A stretch of 64,000 nt of DNA, from assembly GCA_900073065.1 (NCBI GenBank), contig FJOG01000006.1, positions 335,167 through 399,166 of the forward strand. Direction: 5' to 3'. Source of the DNA: Phialocephala subalpina (Eukaryota > Ascomycota > Leotiomycetes > Helotiales > Mollisiaceae). The notes beneath the pieces are model-generated. The model was given only the letters and a program-made list of their open reading frames with translations, was not told the DNA's origin and ran no database searches. This document shows positions 35,706 to 47,750 of the stretch, piece after piece (the first letter of the stretch is position 1; each line of letters opens with the position of its first letter). Position numbers and translations under genes: made by a program.

Positions 35706-37157
35706 AGCCTAGGCATCGATCCATGGGAAAGAGTGGCTCGTGGGCACCGTCTTCAATACCTCGGTCTAACTTCTATGCAAGCATTCATACGAGACTTTGA
35801 ATTTTCATGATTTGTATGGGGTTCTAGAGGTACAAAATGGATGTCTTCGTTTGCACACACTGTCTATATCATCCACGATCCCGCTGCCCTTTGATGTGTG
35901 TATGCACTTCTTGCATTTGGGCGCACCGTTCTATTATCGTCGCCTTCGTGATCGCGAGACAAAGTGTGACAGACAATTCACTTCTGCCTGTACAATTCAC
36001 ACCTACTGTAACACCAAATATGCCCTTCCGTAGCCTTATCATACCCGATATGTATCGTTGTTGTGGGCGCTTCGAGCACGCGGTGTTGGTCGCTTCAGGT
36101 TGCATCGGCGATATGTCATAGTAGGTGTAGTCAGCAAGTCATATTCCAGCTTCGGGTTTACTTTGTGACTCACCTATAAGGGCACGAACGGTGTGGTGTA
36201 TCTGTAGGTTGCCTCGAGCAGAATGGAACGAGATAAAAATAATGAGAAGATCTCAGTTTGGTTTCCAAAAAGTGGTAAAATACTCGACATGTATCTAGGC
36301 GTGACCTGAGATACGAGCTTCCTCGTCGGCCATCAAAAACGAAGTTTTGTGGGACTAGCCGACGATTACTGCATATCGAGCTTCAATAGAAGTATTACTA
36401 AGGTTTACTGGAGCCTTATTTTGATATTATCTCGATAGGTCAGACTTTCTCAAATGGAGCTATCAGATGCTACTAGGTCTAGGCATCATATTATGGGTAA
36501 AAGATCGTATTATTAAGTCTAGAGAGCTAGCTAGGGAGGAGAGTGAGGATATAAGAGTCTGCGAGATTACCCCTGAACTATACTCCATATGGAATGAGAG
36601 TTTGACCCACTACACGTGACCAGCAACTGACAGGAGCCTACGGCCCTGCAAATGACGATCTACCCAGTCTAGGTCCCGATTATAGAGTTTCCAGCTCACG
36701 GTATTAATCTCATGGTATCAAGGGTACCCCGCCTTCGATCTAAGTATTACGGTTGGAGTATTAGCAAATATCTCTTAGAAGTCTCAAAAGAAAGGGCTCT
36801 CAGATTGTGCTTACCTGATGGGCACAAACTCTGTCACACTTAGCTGTGACAAGTGGAGTCTCTTCGAGCAGAAGAGGGGGCCATGTCCAAGTACATGGGC
36901 GCGTAGTCCTACGCGTATAGTTGTCCTGAAATTGCGATTCACATTAGTTAAGGGGCAGGGTATAACTTTCCCCTCAATAGGAATGAGGTTGTGTAGCTTT
37001 GCACACAAGTGCAAAAGACCCCCGCGAACAACCCAGAGACAGAGATGAGTATGCGAGGAATGGCTCGATCATTGTGACGACAGAAGGGGGAAAACCAGAT
37101 TGATCAGGGGACGTGCGCACGCCGTACAAGGTGTACATAAGGACTTGGTAGCGATAT

Positions 37158-37624
37158 TTATCGGAAGGCGTGAGAAGGAAGTCGAGAATGGGCATCGAGG
37201 ACGTTCCCGGTCGTGGATGGCGAACAGGGAGATCGAGAATAGAGAGGAAGTGGCAGGCGTGTTGATCGGCATTGGGGCAAGAGACTTCGAGCTTGAGAAG
37301 CGTGTCGGCAATGATATTGATCGAGGAGGTCGAGAAGAGTAGACGAGGTGTGGGTTTGGTAGTGATAGCGATCGGGAAGTGAGAGGAGAGGGGTCGATGA
37401 AGTAGATTGGGTGACGGCAACGATTGGGGAGCACAAGAAGGAAGAATGAGTGCGGGAGGGGCAGCTATCGACACGTGTCAGCATGTAGGTCGAAGGTGAC
37501 TCGGAAAAGGTAGCAAAACTGACCCGGACCTTGAGTGGCGCGCGTTTTCCGACGCTGATGAGGACTTGGTGTGGATGTTGAGGGTGTTTGAGGGAAGAAA
37601 TGTATTGCGCGCCAGAGACTCCAT
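37158..37624 (-). CDS. Weak candidate: spliced Ser-rich small protein
   Basis: Possible model complement(join(37158..37464,37524..37624)), 135 aa. ATG 37624, intron of 59 nt with GTCAGT, branch ATGCTGAC and GATAG, phase preserved. Residues 1-34 are Ser-rich (SSSASENARHSRSG). The downstream exon is open in all three minus frames, so the frame choice rests only on the splice sites. No family recognised. Confidence 0.25.
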
Positions 37625-39149
37625 GACTGTGGATGATGCGATGAAGCTGTTGGAGAGCTCTAGGCAGAGATAGTGTTTTGCGCAGAAAATAGTTAAAGAA
37701 AATTGTTGGAAGATGGTGGGCAGAGTTGGAGTTTTGTAAACGCTAGCGCCACCAACAAATAAGCGAGGGACGCCAGCCTCGAGGTTACTTGACTTTTGCT
37801 TGTTCCAAGCTACCTATTCACCTTCAAATATGTGACTGTCATTTCTTGGTACCAGATATCGGGCCCGGAAGATGGATACGCAGTGCCTCGATGACCAACA
37901 GATTGCCATGACCGTATCCTCAACCCGCCACCACACTACTGTTACTCTGTGAGATTGCAGAACATAGGCTGTCTTACCGCATGAACATTTTCTTAAGTAT
38001 CTAAGAGCTACGGCCTTTAAAGACTTAGATGATCCTAGAAAGAATGAGAGCAAATGACAACGAGCGGAATGATATCGTCTGATTCGAGCCCCTTCTATCC
38101 CCGATCCTCCTTGCGCTGGGACTCGAACTGATGTTGAGAGGAGCACGCCAAAAACATTGGATGCATTACCCTTTTTTATGAATTCTGGTACTGATAGATG
38201 AACAAAGCTCGAACATTCTTTCCGTCATCGGAGTTGACTTGACTTCAGCAGCTCCCGCTTTGTGACACTACTACGATAGCGGCATCAACATATAGCTGAA
38301 CAGCAGAACTGCTTCCACTTCAAGGTTTCTCTTGGATCATATTCCGATAGATATCATTAGCAAACTCAATGGTAAGTATACTTCCAGAAACTTCCCTTCA
38401 ATGTGCCGGCTGGAACCGCTACCGACATCCATAAGAAGGAACACAGCACAGCCTTCCATGTTTAAGAGAAGGATTTTAGGAACACTCTTCCAAAATACCA
38501 TTGTTTCTTCATCCGGATGCAGGCTAACACTTCACAAGCCTTTCTATATTCGCTTGACGAGCACTTCTGCATCAGTCAAGCTAAAGTATCGGAAATTATG
38601 CTTGGAATAGAGTTGTTGTGGTAGTGTTCGAGAGAAGTTGTCCCCATAAGGAGACGAAGGATGGAATGTGCGTGGTTGGGTGTTGACTTGGTATGATGCT
38701 GCCCCAATATCCTCCGCTTTCATCTCAGTATCCTACGTTGATTGAGCTTCCGATTGAAGAGAAGGATACATTACATGCAACAGAGAATCCAAAAACAACA
38801 AAGGATTCTGATGCTCGACATTCAGTAGAATTGATGTCGTCGACGATGTCTGACCACGCCCTAATTACCCCGCACTTTTGGCCCCCACCGCACGTCAATG
38901 CTTTCGGTTCCAGCTTCTCCGAGATCTGCACTCCCGCATCAGAAGTGGGGGAATGCTGGCTTATGAGAACGACATCTCATGATCTAAGCTGCATTGTTCA
39001 ACGTGTCGATGAAGCATGCGTGGAAAAATAGGGAGTGTCTCACAAGCCCCCCACCGGAGTCGAGATGAGGGGCATATATATCTAGAAACACCAGACCTTG
39101 CGAATTGTTGGAGAGAATTAGGGTTCTGGATCTTCGATGAGCTCTGAAG

Positions 39150-41337
39150 ATGCTTACTCAGCAAGATGGTCGTCTTGTCTATCGATACGATGCGGAACAA
39201 GTCTGGATCGAACCATGGGGAGCAAACGCCTTTCGACTACGAGCCACGAAAACATCCTCCATGCCTTCGGAAGACTGGGCATTAAATCCTCCCATTGCTT
39301 CCAACCCAGTGATCACGATCACTGACAGTGGCGGCTCGATCGAGAATGGCAAGATCAAAGCGACCATTTCGAAGAGAGGAAAGATCATGGTCCATAATTC
39401 CAAAGGAGAATTATTGCTGGAGGAATACTCCCGAAATCGAAGAGATGTCACAGATCCAAAATGCAGCGCCATCGAAGTCGAAGCCCGAGAGTTCAAGCCC
39501 ATTCCCGCCGGTGATTATCATTTGACAATGAGATTCGAGTCCGTAAGTTCGAAGGAGAAGATTTATGGAATGGGGCAGTATCAACAAGATAGCCTTGATC
39601 TGAAAGGACATGACCTCGAGCTGGCTCATCGCAATTCACAAGCCAGTGTTCCGTTTGCTTTGTCGTCGTTGGGATATGGATTTCTGTGGAACAATCCTGG
39701 TATTGGGAGAGCGGTACTGGGTAAGAATATTATGAGTTTCGAGGCGTACAGTACGAAGGTGCTGGATTATTGGGTCGTGGCTGGTGACAGTCCTGCTGAG
39801 ATTGAAGAGGCCTACGCGAGAGCAACCGGGACTGTACCCATGATGCCGGAATATGGTCTTGGGTTCTGGCAGTGCAAGTTGAGGTATCAGACTCAAGAAG
39901 AGCTTTTGAGCGTTGCGCGAGAGTACAAAGCCAGGAAGTTACCAATTGATCTTATAGTGATTGACTTCTTCCATTGGCCGAAACAAGGTGATTGGAGATT
40001 CGATGCAACGTATTGTAAGTGTCAATTTCTCGGAGAATTATTCCCTCTTTCGGGTTGTCTCGAGAGTGCATTGCTCTATATGCACTCCATCTGTACTCCA
40101 GACGTACTCTTAAGACATGCATATTTGCTCTCGAAACATACACAAGAAGTTAGCTGACTCCGAGATCTTGACAAACAGGGCCAGATCCAGGTAAGCCGCA
40201 CCCCGAAATCCAAAGCAGGATGCTGACATCTCGACAGACGCCATGATCAAAGAGCTCCAAGAAATGAAGATAGAACTCATGGTCTCCATCTGGCCCACCG
40301 TCGACACCCGCTCCGAGAACTTCACCGAAATGCTCGAGAACGGCTACCTCATTCGTACCGACCGGGGCATCCGCATCGGCATGGATTTTGAGGGTAACAC
40401 CATCCATTACGATTCCACGAATCCCGAAGCACGCAAATATCTCTGGGAGAAAGCAAAAGCAAATTACTACTCCAAAGGCATCAAAGTGTTCTGGCTCGAT
40501 GAAGCGGAGCCTGAGTACACTGCATACGATTTCGACAATTATCGGTACCACCTTGGTTCGAATATAGCGATAGGAAATCTCTATCCGAGAGAGTATGCGA
40601 GGACGTTCTATGAAGGTATGGAAGCAGCGGGGCAAAAAAATATTGTCAATCTTCTGCGTTGTGCCTGGGCTGGAAGCCAGAAGTATGGAGCGTTGGTCTG
40701 GAGTGGTGACATCGCGTCCTCGTGGTCGAGTCTTCGAAATCAACTTGCTGCCGGATTGAATACGGGCATAGCTGGAATCCCATGGTGGACTACGGACATT
40801 GGTGGTTTCCATGGAGGTGATCCCAAAGATCCGGCTTTCAGAGAGCTATTCGTGAGGTGGTTCCAGTGGGGTGCATTCTGTCCAGTGATGAGACTGCACG
40901 GTGATCGAGAGCCAAAGCAGCCACAGGTCGGCACGACTGGTGGAGCAACTTGTCTTTCGGGCGCACCGAATGAAGTGTGGTCGTACGGCGAGGAGGTGTA
41001 TGGGATTTGCAAGAAGTATATGACGATTCGTGAGGAGATGAGAGATTATACAAGAGAGCTGATGAAAGCTGCTCATGAGAAAGGGACGCCTGTCATGCGG
41101 ACGCTGTTTTACTCGTTTCCTGAGGACAAAAGGTGCTGGGAAGTCGAGGATCAGTACATGTATGGTGATAAGTATGTCTGCTGTCCGATATTGGAAGCTG
41201 GTCTCAAGAAGAGGGTGGTATACTTGCCGAAGGGAGCAAAGTGGAAACAGTTTGATGACAGCGAGGTGCACGAGGGCGGAAGCACAATCGAGGTTGACTG
41301 TCCTCTGGACTCGATGCCCGTGTTCGTCAAGCAATAG
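39150..41337 (+). CDS. GH31 glycosidase, alpha-xylosidase type
   Basis: Model join(39150..40014,40179..40190,40238..41337), 658 aa. A 12-nt micro-exon supplies W-P-D-P of the conserved segment; introns of 164 and 47 nt have GTAAGT/GTAAGC donors and phase 1 throughout. No signal peptide, so intracellular. An N-terminal beta-sandwich (about 1-220) has KIYGMGQYQQ and YGFLWNNPGIGR. The catalytic barrel follows, with YGLGFWQCKLRY, LPIDLIVIDFFHWP, nucleophile Asp380 in IKVFWLDEAEPEY, acid/base Asp450 in LVWSGDIASSW, then GIPWWTTDIGGF and FCPVMRLHGDRE. A C-terminal beta domain closes at VFVKQ. The WLDEAEPE form is typical of alpha-xylosidases that remove alpha-1,6-xylose from xyloglucan oligosaccharides; an alpha-glucosidase activity is the alternative. 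Full length, no breaks. Confidence 0.93.
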
Positions 41338-41773
41338 AGAGTCCTGCGAGAGCTCCGACAATCAGTTAAAACATCATGCAAAACTGTGTTAGTTTGACTT
41401 CACACTTGGGAGGTGATTCCTCAAACATTGGCCTCTTTCGTTTCCCAACATGTCTGGAAATCATACCATAATCTCTCGGGACTGAAACCATTTCGAAGAG
41501 ATCAATGTGTAGGCCCACGGATTCTTCCACCTCTCCCGCGCAACGTCCCTATTCTCGTGGAAAGTCTATGTCTTCTTGCACGGGTGGTACATTCCCTTCT
41601 CGCTGTTTTCCGAATTCCTCATTTCGCTCCCCTTTCTCCTCCTCGTTCTCGTTCTCCCACCAGTTGGGTGGCTGATATTTCCACCTGTACCCAAAGTATC
41701 GAGGTCAGCACGCTCTTGTACATTTCAGGAGCGGAGCTGTGTTTTGGGACTAGCTGGACATGTGAGAGGCAAC
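41338..41773. other. Short convergent intergenic region
   Basis: About 435 bp between the stops of the GH31 gene (+) and the next minus-strand gene. No gene or repeat seen. Confidence 0.4.
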
Positions 41774-42523
41774 TTACTGAGCACACCCTTCGGGCCCTTC
41801 CGCCGCAATGGTCATATCATTATGCATGAAACGAGTCAGGAGGATATTGGCTGCACTAGTTATGAGAAGTTCATCTCTTGCGGCCTCAGGGAGCTTCGTG
41901 CTCAGTGACAGGTAATGATCATTGCCATCAGCAGCACCAAATTCCTCCTTCGTGACTGGGTCTTCCAAAGTCATCGGCCTCCCACCGATGACTAGGTGCT
42001 CCCATTCCCAGTGTAACTCTCGTCCACCAAGTGCTTTTACCTTCACGGACCATCGGTTCTTGAAATTACCAGCCCCTTCGATGTTCTCCATCATGATGGG
42101 CTCCTGGCTAGTGGCTTTAGGGAAGGTGATTTTTGCGTCAAAGGTGTCCAGAATGTCGATGGTGGCCAGTAGCTGCGCTGAGTCTCCAGTACCCTTATAC
42201 CTAGATAGAGTCTCTGAATTAGTAAATTGACTCATGAGGAGCATATCGGGAATAGGCGCATATTTCAGGAGAAGTGGCGTCTGGGGCCAAGGACACCTCT
42301 CCCGGTGCAGGCCCCAAAGAGAGTTGTTCAACAATGAAAATAATCACATCAAAGCCAATTCCTTAGAAGGAAAACGTGTTTGGTACACGATATCATCAGC
42401 ACTTTTCCAGTCCCCATCTTCTACATGAGCCACCTTCCAGTTCCAGTTGTTCTGCTCCCCGCGAATATTCCACGAAATTTCTGTTTCCTCAGAAGCGCCT
42501 ATTGCATTGTCGATGGATGCCAT
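41774..42523 (-). CDS. Unknown 200-aa protein
   Basis: Model complement(join(41774..42200,42348..42523)). Intron 147 nt with donor GTGATT, ACTAAT branch and CTATCTAG acceptor; phase 2 is preserved and the joined frame reads smoothly (SKELALM then YKGTGDSAQLLATIDI). The protein is Trp- and acid-rich at the start (ISWNIRGEQNNWNWKVAHVE) and ends in a helical stretch (ELLITSAANILLTRFMHND). No signal peptide or membrane span. Upstream of the ATG the frame stays open with a mitochondrial-presequence-like TRRFSSSMAS, so a 5' exon with an earlier start is possible. Family not recognised. Confidence 0.55.
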
Positions 42524-42908
42524 GCTAGATGAGAAACGACGTGTTTGGGTTGGTGTTGACCTTGCTGGCAATGCAATGCACCGAAATGCTCGTTTTGTTC
42601 TTGGGAAGTAGGGGGTCTGGAGATATTGCAAGATGGAATTCAACGATTTTACCGTTTGGCGTGTGAATCTTGAGTATACAATTTCCAATATCAGAATCTA
42701 GAAAGCAGAGACTGCCCAAATACTCAGGTCGAGAGAAGGCTTGACAATCAAGGACGCTGCAGAGTCACGCCTCACTCTAAAACGTGGGTTAGGGATACAA
42801 GGAGCTAGTATGCATGCAGTTAGACTGGGTACGGATGATGGCTTCAACCCGCCAGAGTCGCGTCTCCTTCTCCTCACTCAAGACCAACCTTCTCTTCGCC
42901 ACTTTGAA
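42524..42908. other. Divergent promoter region
   Basis: About 385 bp between the unknown 200-aa gene (-) and the 2EXR pseudogene (+). Nothing recognised beyond possible promoter sequence. Confidence 0.3.
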
Positions 42909-44012
42909 ATGGCAGACCGTTTCTCAAACCTTTCAGACGATGAAATACACTCCCATATACTGCTCAAATATAAGAATTGGCATTCTATATAGTCTGCTGA
43001 ACGGCCCACCCGGCCGTGGAACGACGCTCAAAGCCAGCATGATTTCGCGCTTTTCAACAAGCTGCCCTCGGAGATCCGCCGTCGAATATGTAAGTGTCAA
43101 TTTCTTGGAGAATCATTCTCTTGTTCATATTGTCTCCGGAGCTCCGGAGCTCTTGCACTCCCAGCCATGCATTACTTCCAAAACATACAATGCAGTAGAG
43201 TGACTCGGAGACTTTCGTGAACAGGGTCTTACGCGCTGCCTGGTCCACAAATAATATCTGTTATGGACCATTGCGAAGTCAATGGCAAGAGGGCTTGGAC
43301 AGCGCCACCCTGCTATTGTATAGCACTTTGCGACATCCTTCCTCCGATGAATAGGGTCAATTACGAAGCACGAAACGTATTCTTCCAGCACTACGATCGA
43401 TGTTTTAGGACACACGTGCGATGGAATTGGGACACGATATATATAGGCAGTTGGTCAGGCTCGATGAGACGGATGATAGCAAGCTTTGTCAAGACGATTT
43501 TGCCTGCTCGAGCCGAAAAATTGACCTCTCTCGCTATTTCGGCTTCCAGGTGGTATCTGTCCGAAGATTGGAGCTCGACCCGAAACCCATTTTCGAAGGC
43601 CTTCCTAGTCTCAAGGACTTGCTAGTCATTGGAAGTACTGAGGACAAAGCGGTGAGGGACGTGCAACAGCACCTTGGAGAACTCGACATCGAGAAACTTG
43701 ATGGACGTTGGCTCAGATCAGACACTCATTTGTTGCCTCAGGCAAAATATTTGCACAGATTCGAGACAGGAGGCGAGGTATTTATACAGGCAGCTTCACA
43801 TCGTTTCAGCGGCTAGAGGACGTACACATGACTACATGAAAGCCCTCGAAGGCCAGGAAGGTTGCAATACACCGTTGCACATTCCAAAAGTGCGTATGCT
43901 GGCCAAACAAACTTATTTGCGCTCCTGCTTCATCCACGATCCACAGGCGATTCCTGAAGAATTCGAGCTACAACGACGAGTTATATGGGAGGCTCGCTCA
44001 ATCCTCGAGTAG
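42909..44012 (+). pseudogene. 2EXR-family protein, broken copy
   Basis: Paralogue of the intact gene at 46711. Exon 1 carries the 2EXR start FALFNKLPSEIRRRI with a GTAAGT donor splitting the Trp codon, but its frame contains TAG (NWHSI*SAE) upstream. After the intron the frame reads SYALPGPQIISV, LCDILPPMNRVNYEARNVFF and RTHVRWNWDTIYIG, closely matching the paralogue. It then shifts near 43570 (to FEGLPSLKDLLVIGSTE) and again near 43790 (to YLRSCFIHDPQAIPEEF). One stop and two frameshifts indicate a pseudogene; the paralogue has no intron at these points. Function of 2EXR proteins is unknown. Confidence 0.75.
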
Positions 44013-45803
44013 GTGAGTAGGCAATGGGAGTATCGTTCATTCATCTCATACTTCTGGTTGTTTCACATCTCAAAAAAGTGTTCGTTTCTTCAAATATCCA
44101 GTTCCCACGCGGTCTTTTCGTGACTTTATCAACACATAATCGTTGAAGAGTTCTTATTCTGTTACCATATTGGCGTTCAGCGCACGAGGATCAAGGTTGC
44201 CAGGTCCAGCATCAAGGGGCATAAGAGAGATAGCCCAGCCCCGGTCCTGTTCCAGAAGAGGACTGGGTTAGAAACGGTGAGCACCTCACTTTCGAGTCCA
44301 GAGTCGTAGAGGCTCCCGTCGTTGAAGCTAGGATACCAAAGACGTTATTGAGGAAACACTAGGGCGCGCTTTCTAGCGATATCTTCGGGTCAGCGTATTT
44401 TCGTATCGAGAAAATCAAAGCGGAGTCAGTAGAAAGGAGTATGTCTAAGTTTTGTTCACAGACTTCAATGTACAAGACTACAAACATCCGAGCTTCAGCC
44501 ATTCGCTATAGCTCACCAACCTTTACCGTCCTCAACTCCCTTTCATTCACTGCCATCAACCTTTTTATGACAAGATCGCTACAGCTCGCTAGCCTTTTAC
44601 CGTCCTCAACTCCCTTTGAGATTGCTTTTTAGATAAAGCAAAAATGAAAGGTTATACGAGTTTCGCAGCCAACAGTCAAGGTAGAGGCTCTAATTTGAGT
44701 GAAGTAAGCCTACCAGATACGGACAAATCGCGTCTCCCATGACCAACTCCTTCTCAAATTCTATCGCGTGCCCCTAATCATATGTCAGTTTGCCACTTAT
44801 GTGGTATCCAACCAAATTCTCGATACGTAGTTTATAGCCGCTCTTATTCGCTGTTAGATCCTGGGACAGTGAAAGAGCTAGATATATGATCAAGTACGTA
44901 CATTGTACTTGCTCTCCCTCAACCTCAATTTACAAACATCCGAACTTCAGCCTTTTGCTACGGCTCGCTAGCCCTTTCTCATTCAACTTCTACCTCCCTT
45001 CAGGCTGGCAAAGTCGAACTCACACCTCCCCGTGGTGCCTGCTGGGGAATCTGAATAGATTCTATTCAAAGAGCAAAGGTCTGCTGTAAGCTTAGCTTGC
45101 GCCGTGATCAGAGTCGCATTTGGAGTGGCTGTGGAGGAGTTCAGGATTTTTCGAAGGCTTAGCACAGAGGAAAAATTTTCACGATACCTCAATCTTAACT
45201 CTACGACTCTCTAGCTCTCTTTTGAGAGTCTGCAGAGCTAGTAGAGAATCAAATCTATTCGAATCGAGCGATATAAAGAGGTTCCTTTATCGACGGCTTC
45301 TCCCGATCTCGAACCTATTACTGTGGCCTCTTCTCTCTTGCCTCAAACACGATCACGATTCGAACTACAACTCGATCGAGTATATCGGCATATTGCCTTA
45401 TTACGATAGCACAACCTTCCCTTGGCTGAGTCTCTATCTACTATACCTACGAAGATATTTATACTTGGGCTAGCAAGCACTACGAAGGAGGATTAAGCGC
45501 GAGGATATATGTTTTTAGAGGGGCGGAAGGGACTGTCGGTTATAAGTGGGTGACTCTACGTCTAAATTTACAAGAGAGGGGGATAGCGTAGGGAGAAGAG
45601 AGGGAATGGGAGAGTGGGGAGAGAAGAGGCCCGGGGGTAAGTTCGTTTTCTCGAAAAGTTTTCGGTATTGTGCGTTTATACACGCCATTACTACCAAAGA
45701 GAAAGGGTCTAGAATACTATTGTTAATTCTATCTAGAAAGCCTTTGACTCACGTCGAGCTGCCTAGGTTTTGGCTATAAAGGTTCTAAATACCTCTCTGC
45801 AGA

Positions 45804-46053
45804 AGTATCCCTTAAACTGCGGCACGCACCTCTCGGATTAAGCGAAAGGACTCTTGATTTCCATTTCATGATTATAGTAGTAATCCTTTATAAAAATCAA
45901 TAAAAACTTCTGAAATATATAGCAAAATAGGCCAAATTAAATTGCTACGGATAGATTTGATTTTATATAATTGTGTGGTGAAATGCACGGCTTTGAAGTT
46001 GCTTAAATATCTCGGTTGGGTAAAGTGCGCGGAATCGCAGTTTAAGGGATACT
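45804..46053. mobile_element. MITE-like element with terminal inverted repeats
   Basis: 250 bp bounded by AGTATCCCTTAAACTGCG (45804-45821) and its exact reverse complement (ending at 46053). Imperfect inverted homology continues inward to CGCAC/GTGCG. The interior is AT-rich and non-coding. No clear target-site duplication is visible, so the exact ends and superfamily are uncertain. Confidence 0.6.
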
Positions 46054-46269
46054 CTTCTTAAAATCAGCCCAACCGTCCGTGGCTGTCCCCTATTATTAGG
46101 CCCTTCTTTTGGCAAAACGCGTTTACATGAAATGCTTTCTTTAAGGTTGTACTTAGTATGTGATTCCTTAGCTTAGTACGACCCCGTAGCCCATGGGAGC
46201 TCCTAAGGTGTAGTTACGCTTGTGACTACTCCCGCTGGTCGAAAATCAATACTGCTACTACTACTCTAC

Positions 46270-46700
46270 CTCCCTTCATTCACCGTCTGAGTCTTCTACC
46301 AACCAAGCTACGGCTCGCTACATGTCGCTTGCCCTTTATCCCATCCCGTTCAACTTCTACCTCCTTTCGTACACCGCCTGAGCCTTCTGCCAGCGAAGCT
46401 ACCTCTGGCTACGTGTCGCTTACCTTTACCTCATCCCATTTAACACCTGCCTCCTTTCGTTCACCGCCTCGACTTTCCGTTCTGAAAACGCTACGGCTCG
46501 CTAAGCTTCGCTTGCCCTTCACTTCATCACATTCAACTCCCACCTCCTTTCGTTCACCGCCTCAGCTTTCTTAAGACAAGCTCGCTATAGTTCACTACGG
46601 CGCTCGCTAGCCCTTTACTTCATCCTATTCAACTCCTACCTCCTTTCGTTCACCGCCTTAACTTTCCCAGAACGAGATCGCGTCGGCTCGCTTCATCGAA
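46270..46700 (+). repeat. Diverged ~110-bp tandem repeat (about four copies)
   Basis: Each unit contains catcccattcaactcctacctcc-type sequence, then tttcgttcaccgcct and a ctacggctcgct phrase. Starts near 46271, 46345, 46440, 46533 and 46630. It ends about 10-20 bp before the start codon of the intact 2EXR gene, so it makes up that gene's promoter or 5' UTR. Confidence 0.7.
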
Positions 46701-46710
46701 CCTAATTGCC

Positions 46711-47750
46711 ATGGACAACACGGCAAACAACGGAGAGTTTGTTCTCTTCGTCAAGCTGCCTACTGAAATCCGCACTCGAATATGTAAGTATTGAAATGCA
46801 TACTTCTTTGTTCCAGGTTTTCCTTTCGTTCCCCTTGAGACAACATCTTTCCCTTTCCTCCAACATAACTATCAAACAAGAGCTAATCCATTCGTTATCT
46901 AGGGTTCTACGCGCTACCTGGTCTTCGCATCATATCCCTCTTCTCGAAGCTTTTCGCAGGAGGTTTGAGCTGGAAGGCAAACCTTTGCGACTGTGTCGGA
47001 CTCTGCGACATCCTGCCCGCCATAGCCCAAGCCAACCGTGAAGCACGCGACACCTTCTTCCAGTACTACGATTGCCGCTTTGGAACACACGTGCGATGGG
47101 ACTGGGACACGATATATCTCTCCGCCTTCCCTGGCAACCTGAGTAAAGCATTGACCAATCTGGCCAAGAAGATTCACCGAGAAAATAGAACCGAGCTCAT
47201 CTCTCTCGCAATTCCAATAAATAAATGGGTCACCATGGAGAAGGCCAAGGATTCTAACAAACTCATTCCTACGGAAACGGTCGATATCTACGAAATTCTC
47301 AGACATTTCCCTCAACTGAAAGAACTCCTCGTCATTGGGACAGTTGCTGAACCACGTTGGTCTGTACCTAAATGTCGAGCCAGAAGATCCAGAAAGGTCA
47401 AATTTGGCGCAGGCAAAGCTTTCACTCAGATCCGAAATGATGAAGAGTTGTTCGAGGAAGAGCTGGATAATGGTGACTTCATCTCTGTTGGTGCTACCAA
47501 AGAGCTCGCGCGGACTTATCTCGACGTCTTCCTGGATGAAGCAAGTATGATGAAGGATCAACCATTCATTCCGAAGATTCATGTCTTGAACGAGATCCAT
47601 GGCCTGCGTTCATGCTTCATAAAGGACGCGAAGGCCAGCCCCGAAGAGCTCATCTTCCAAACCTGCACCATCGAGCACTTGCGCAAACAGTTGGAGGAGC
47701 GTGAAAAGGAAGAACTGGTTACGATGCAAGGTGGGCATAGATGGGAGTGA
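46711..47750 (+). CDS. 2EXR domain-containing protein
   Basis: Model join(46711..46783,46903..47750), 306 aa. The 119-nt intron (GTAAGT, GAGCTAAT branch, CTAG) splits the Trp codon of the 2EXR start FVLFVKLPTEIRTRIW, an intron position also used by the broken copy at 42909. Features shared with that copy: FYALPGLRIISL, LCDILPAIAQANREARDTFF, THVRWDWDTIYL and LRSCFIKDAKASPEEL. The second half is Lys/Glu-rich and helical, ending EHLRKQLEEREKEEL. No signal peptide or membrane span. 2EXR proteins form a large, lineage-expanded fungal family, formerly grouped with F-box-like proteins; function unknown. Confidence 0.85.

Larger units (their letters stand above)
35285..39149. other. Gene-poor stretch with hairpin and possible LTR remnant
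   Basis: 3.9 kb with one weak gene candidate (37158-37624, listed separately). 36400-36740 is AT-rich, unlike its surroundings, and ends in ttaatctcatggtatcaagg, which resembles the LTR/primer-binding junction (tggtatca) of Copia elements; no partner LTR is seen. Around 38332-38610 an open plus-strand frame starts MDHIPIDIISKLNG, weakly recalling an F-box start, but it leads nowhere. Confidence 0.35.
44013..46710. other. Repeat-bearing region upstream of the intact 2EXR gene
   Basis: 2.7 kb without a supportable gene. It contains a MITE-like element (45804-46053) and a diverged tandem repeat (about 46270-46700), listed separately. Further degenerate copies of the same ctacggctcgctagccctt / ttcaact..tacctcc phrases occur near 44500-44610 and 44930-45005. 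The part 45850-46020 is AT-rich. Confidence 0.5.

Noticed and set aside
36974..37474. 166-codon minus-strand ORF
   Set aside because: All three minus frames are open here; this one lacks a start context or splice link, while another frame joins a possible 5' exon.
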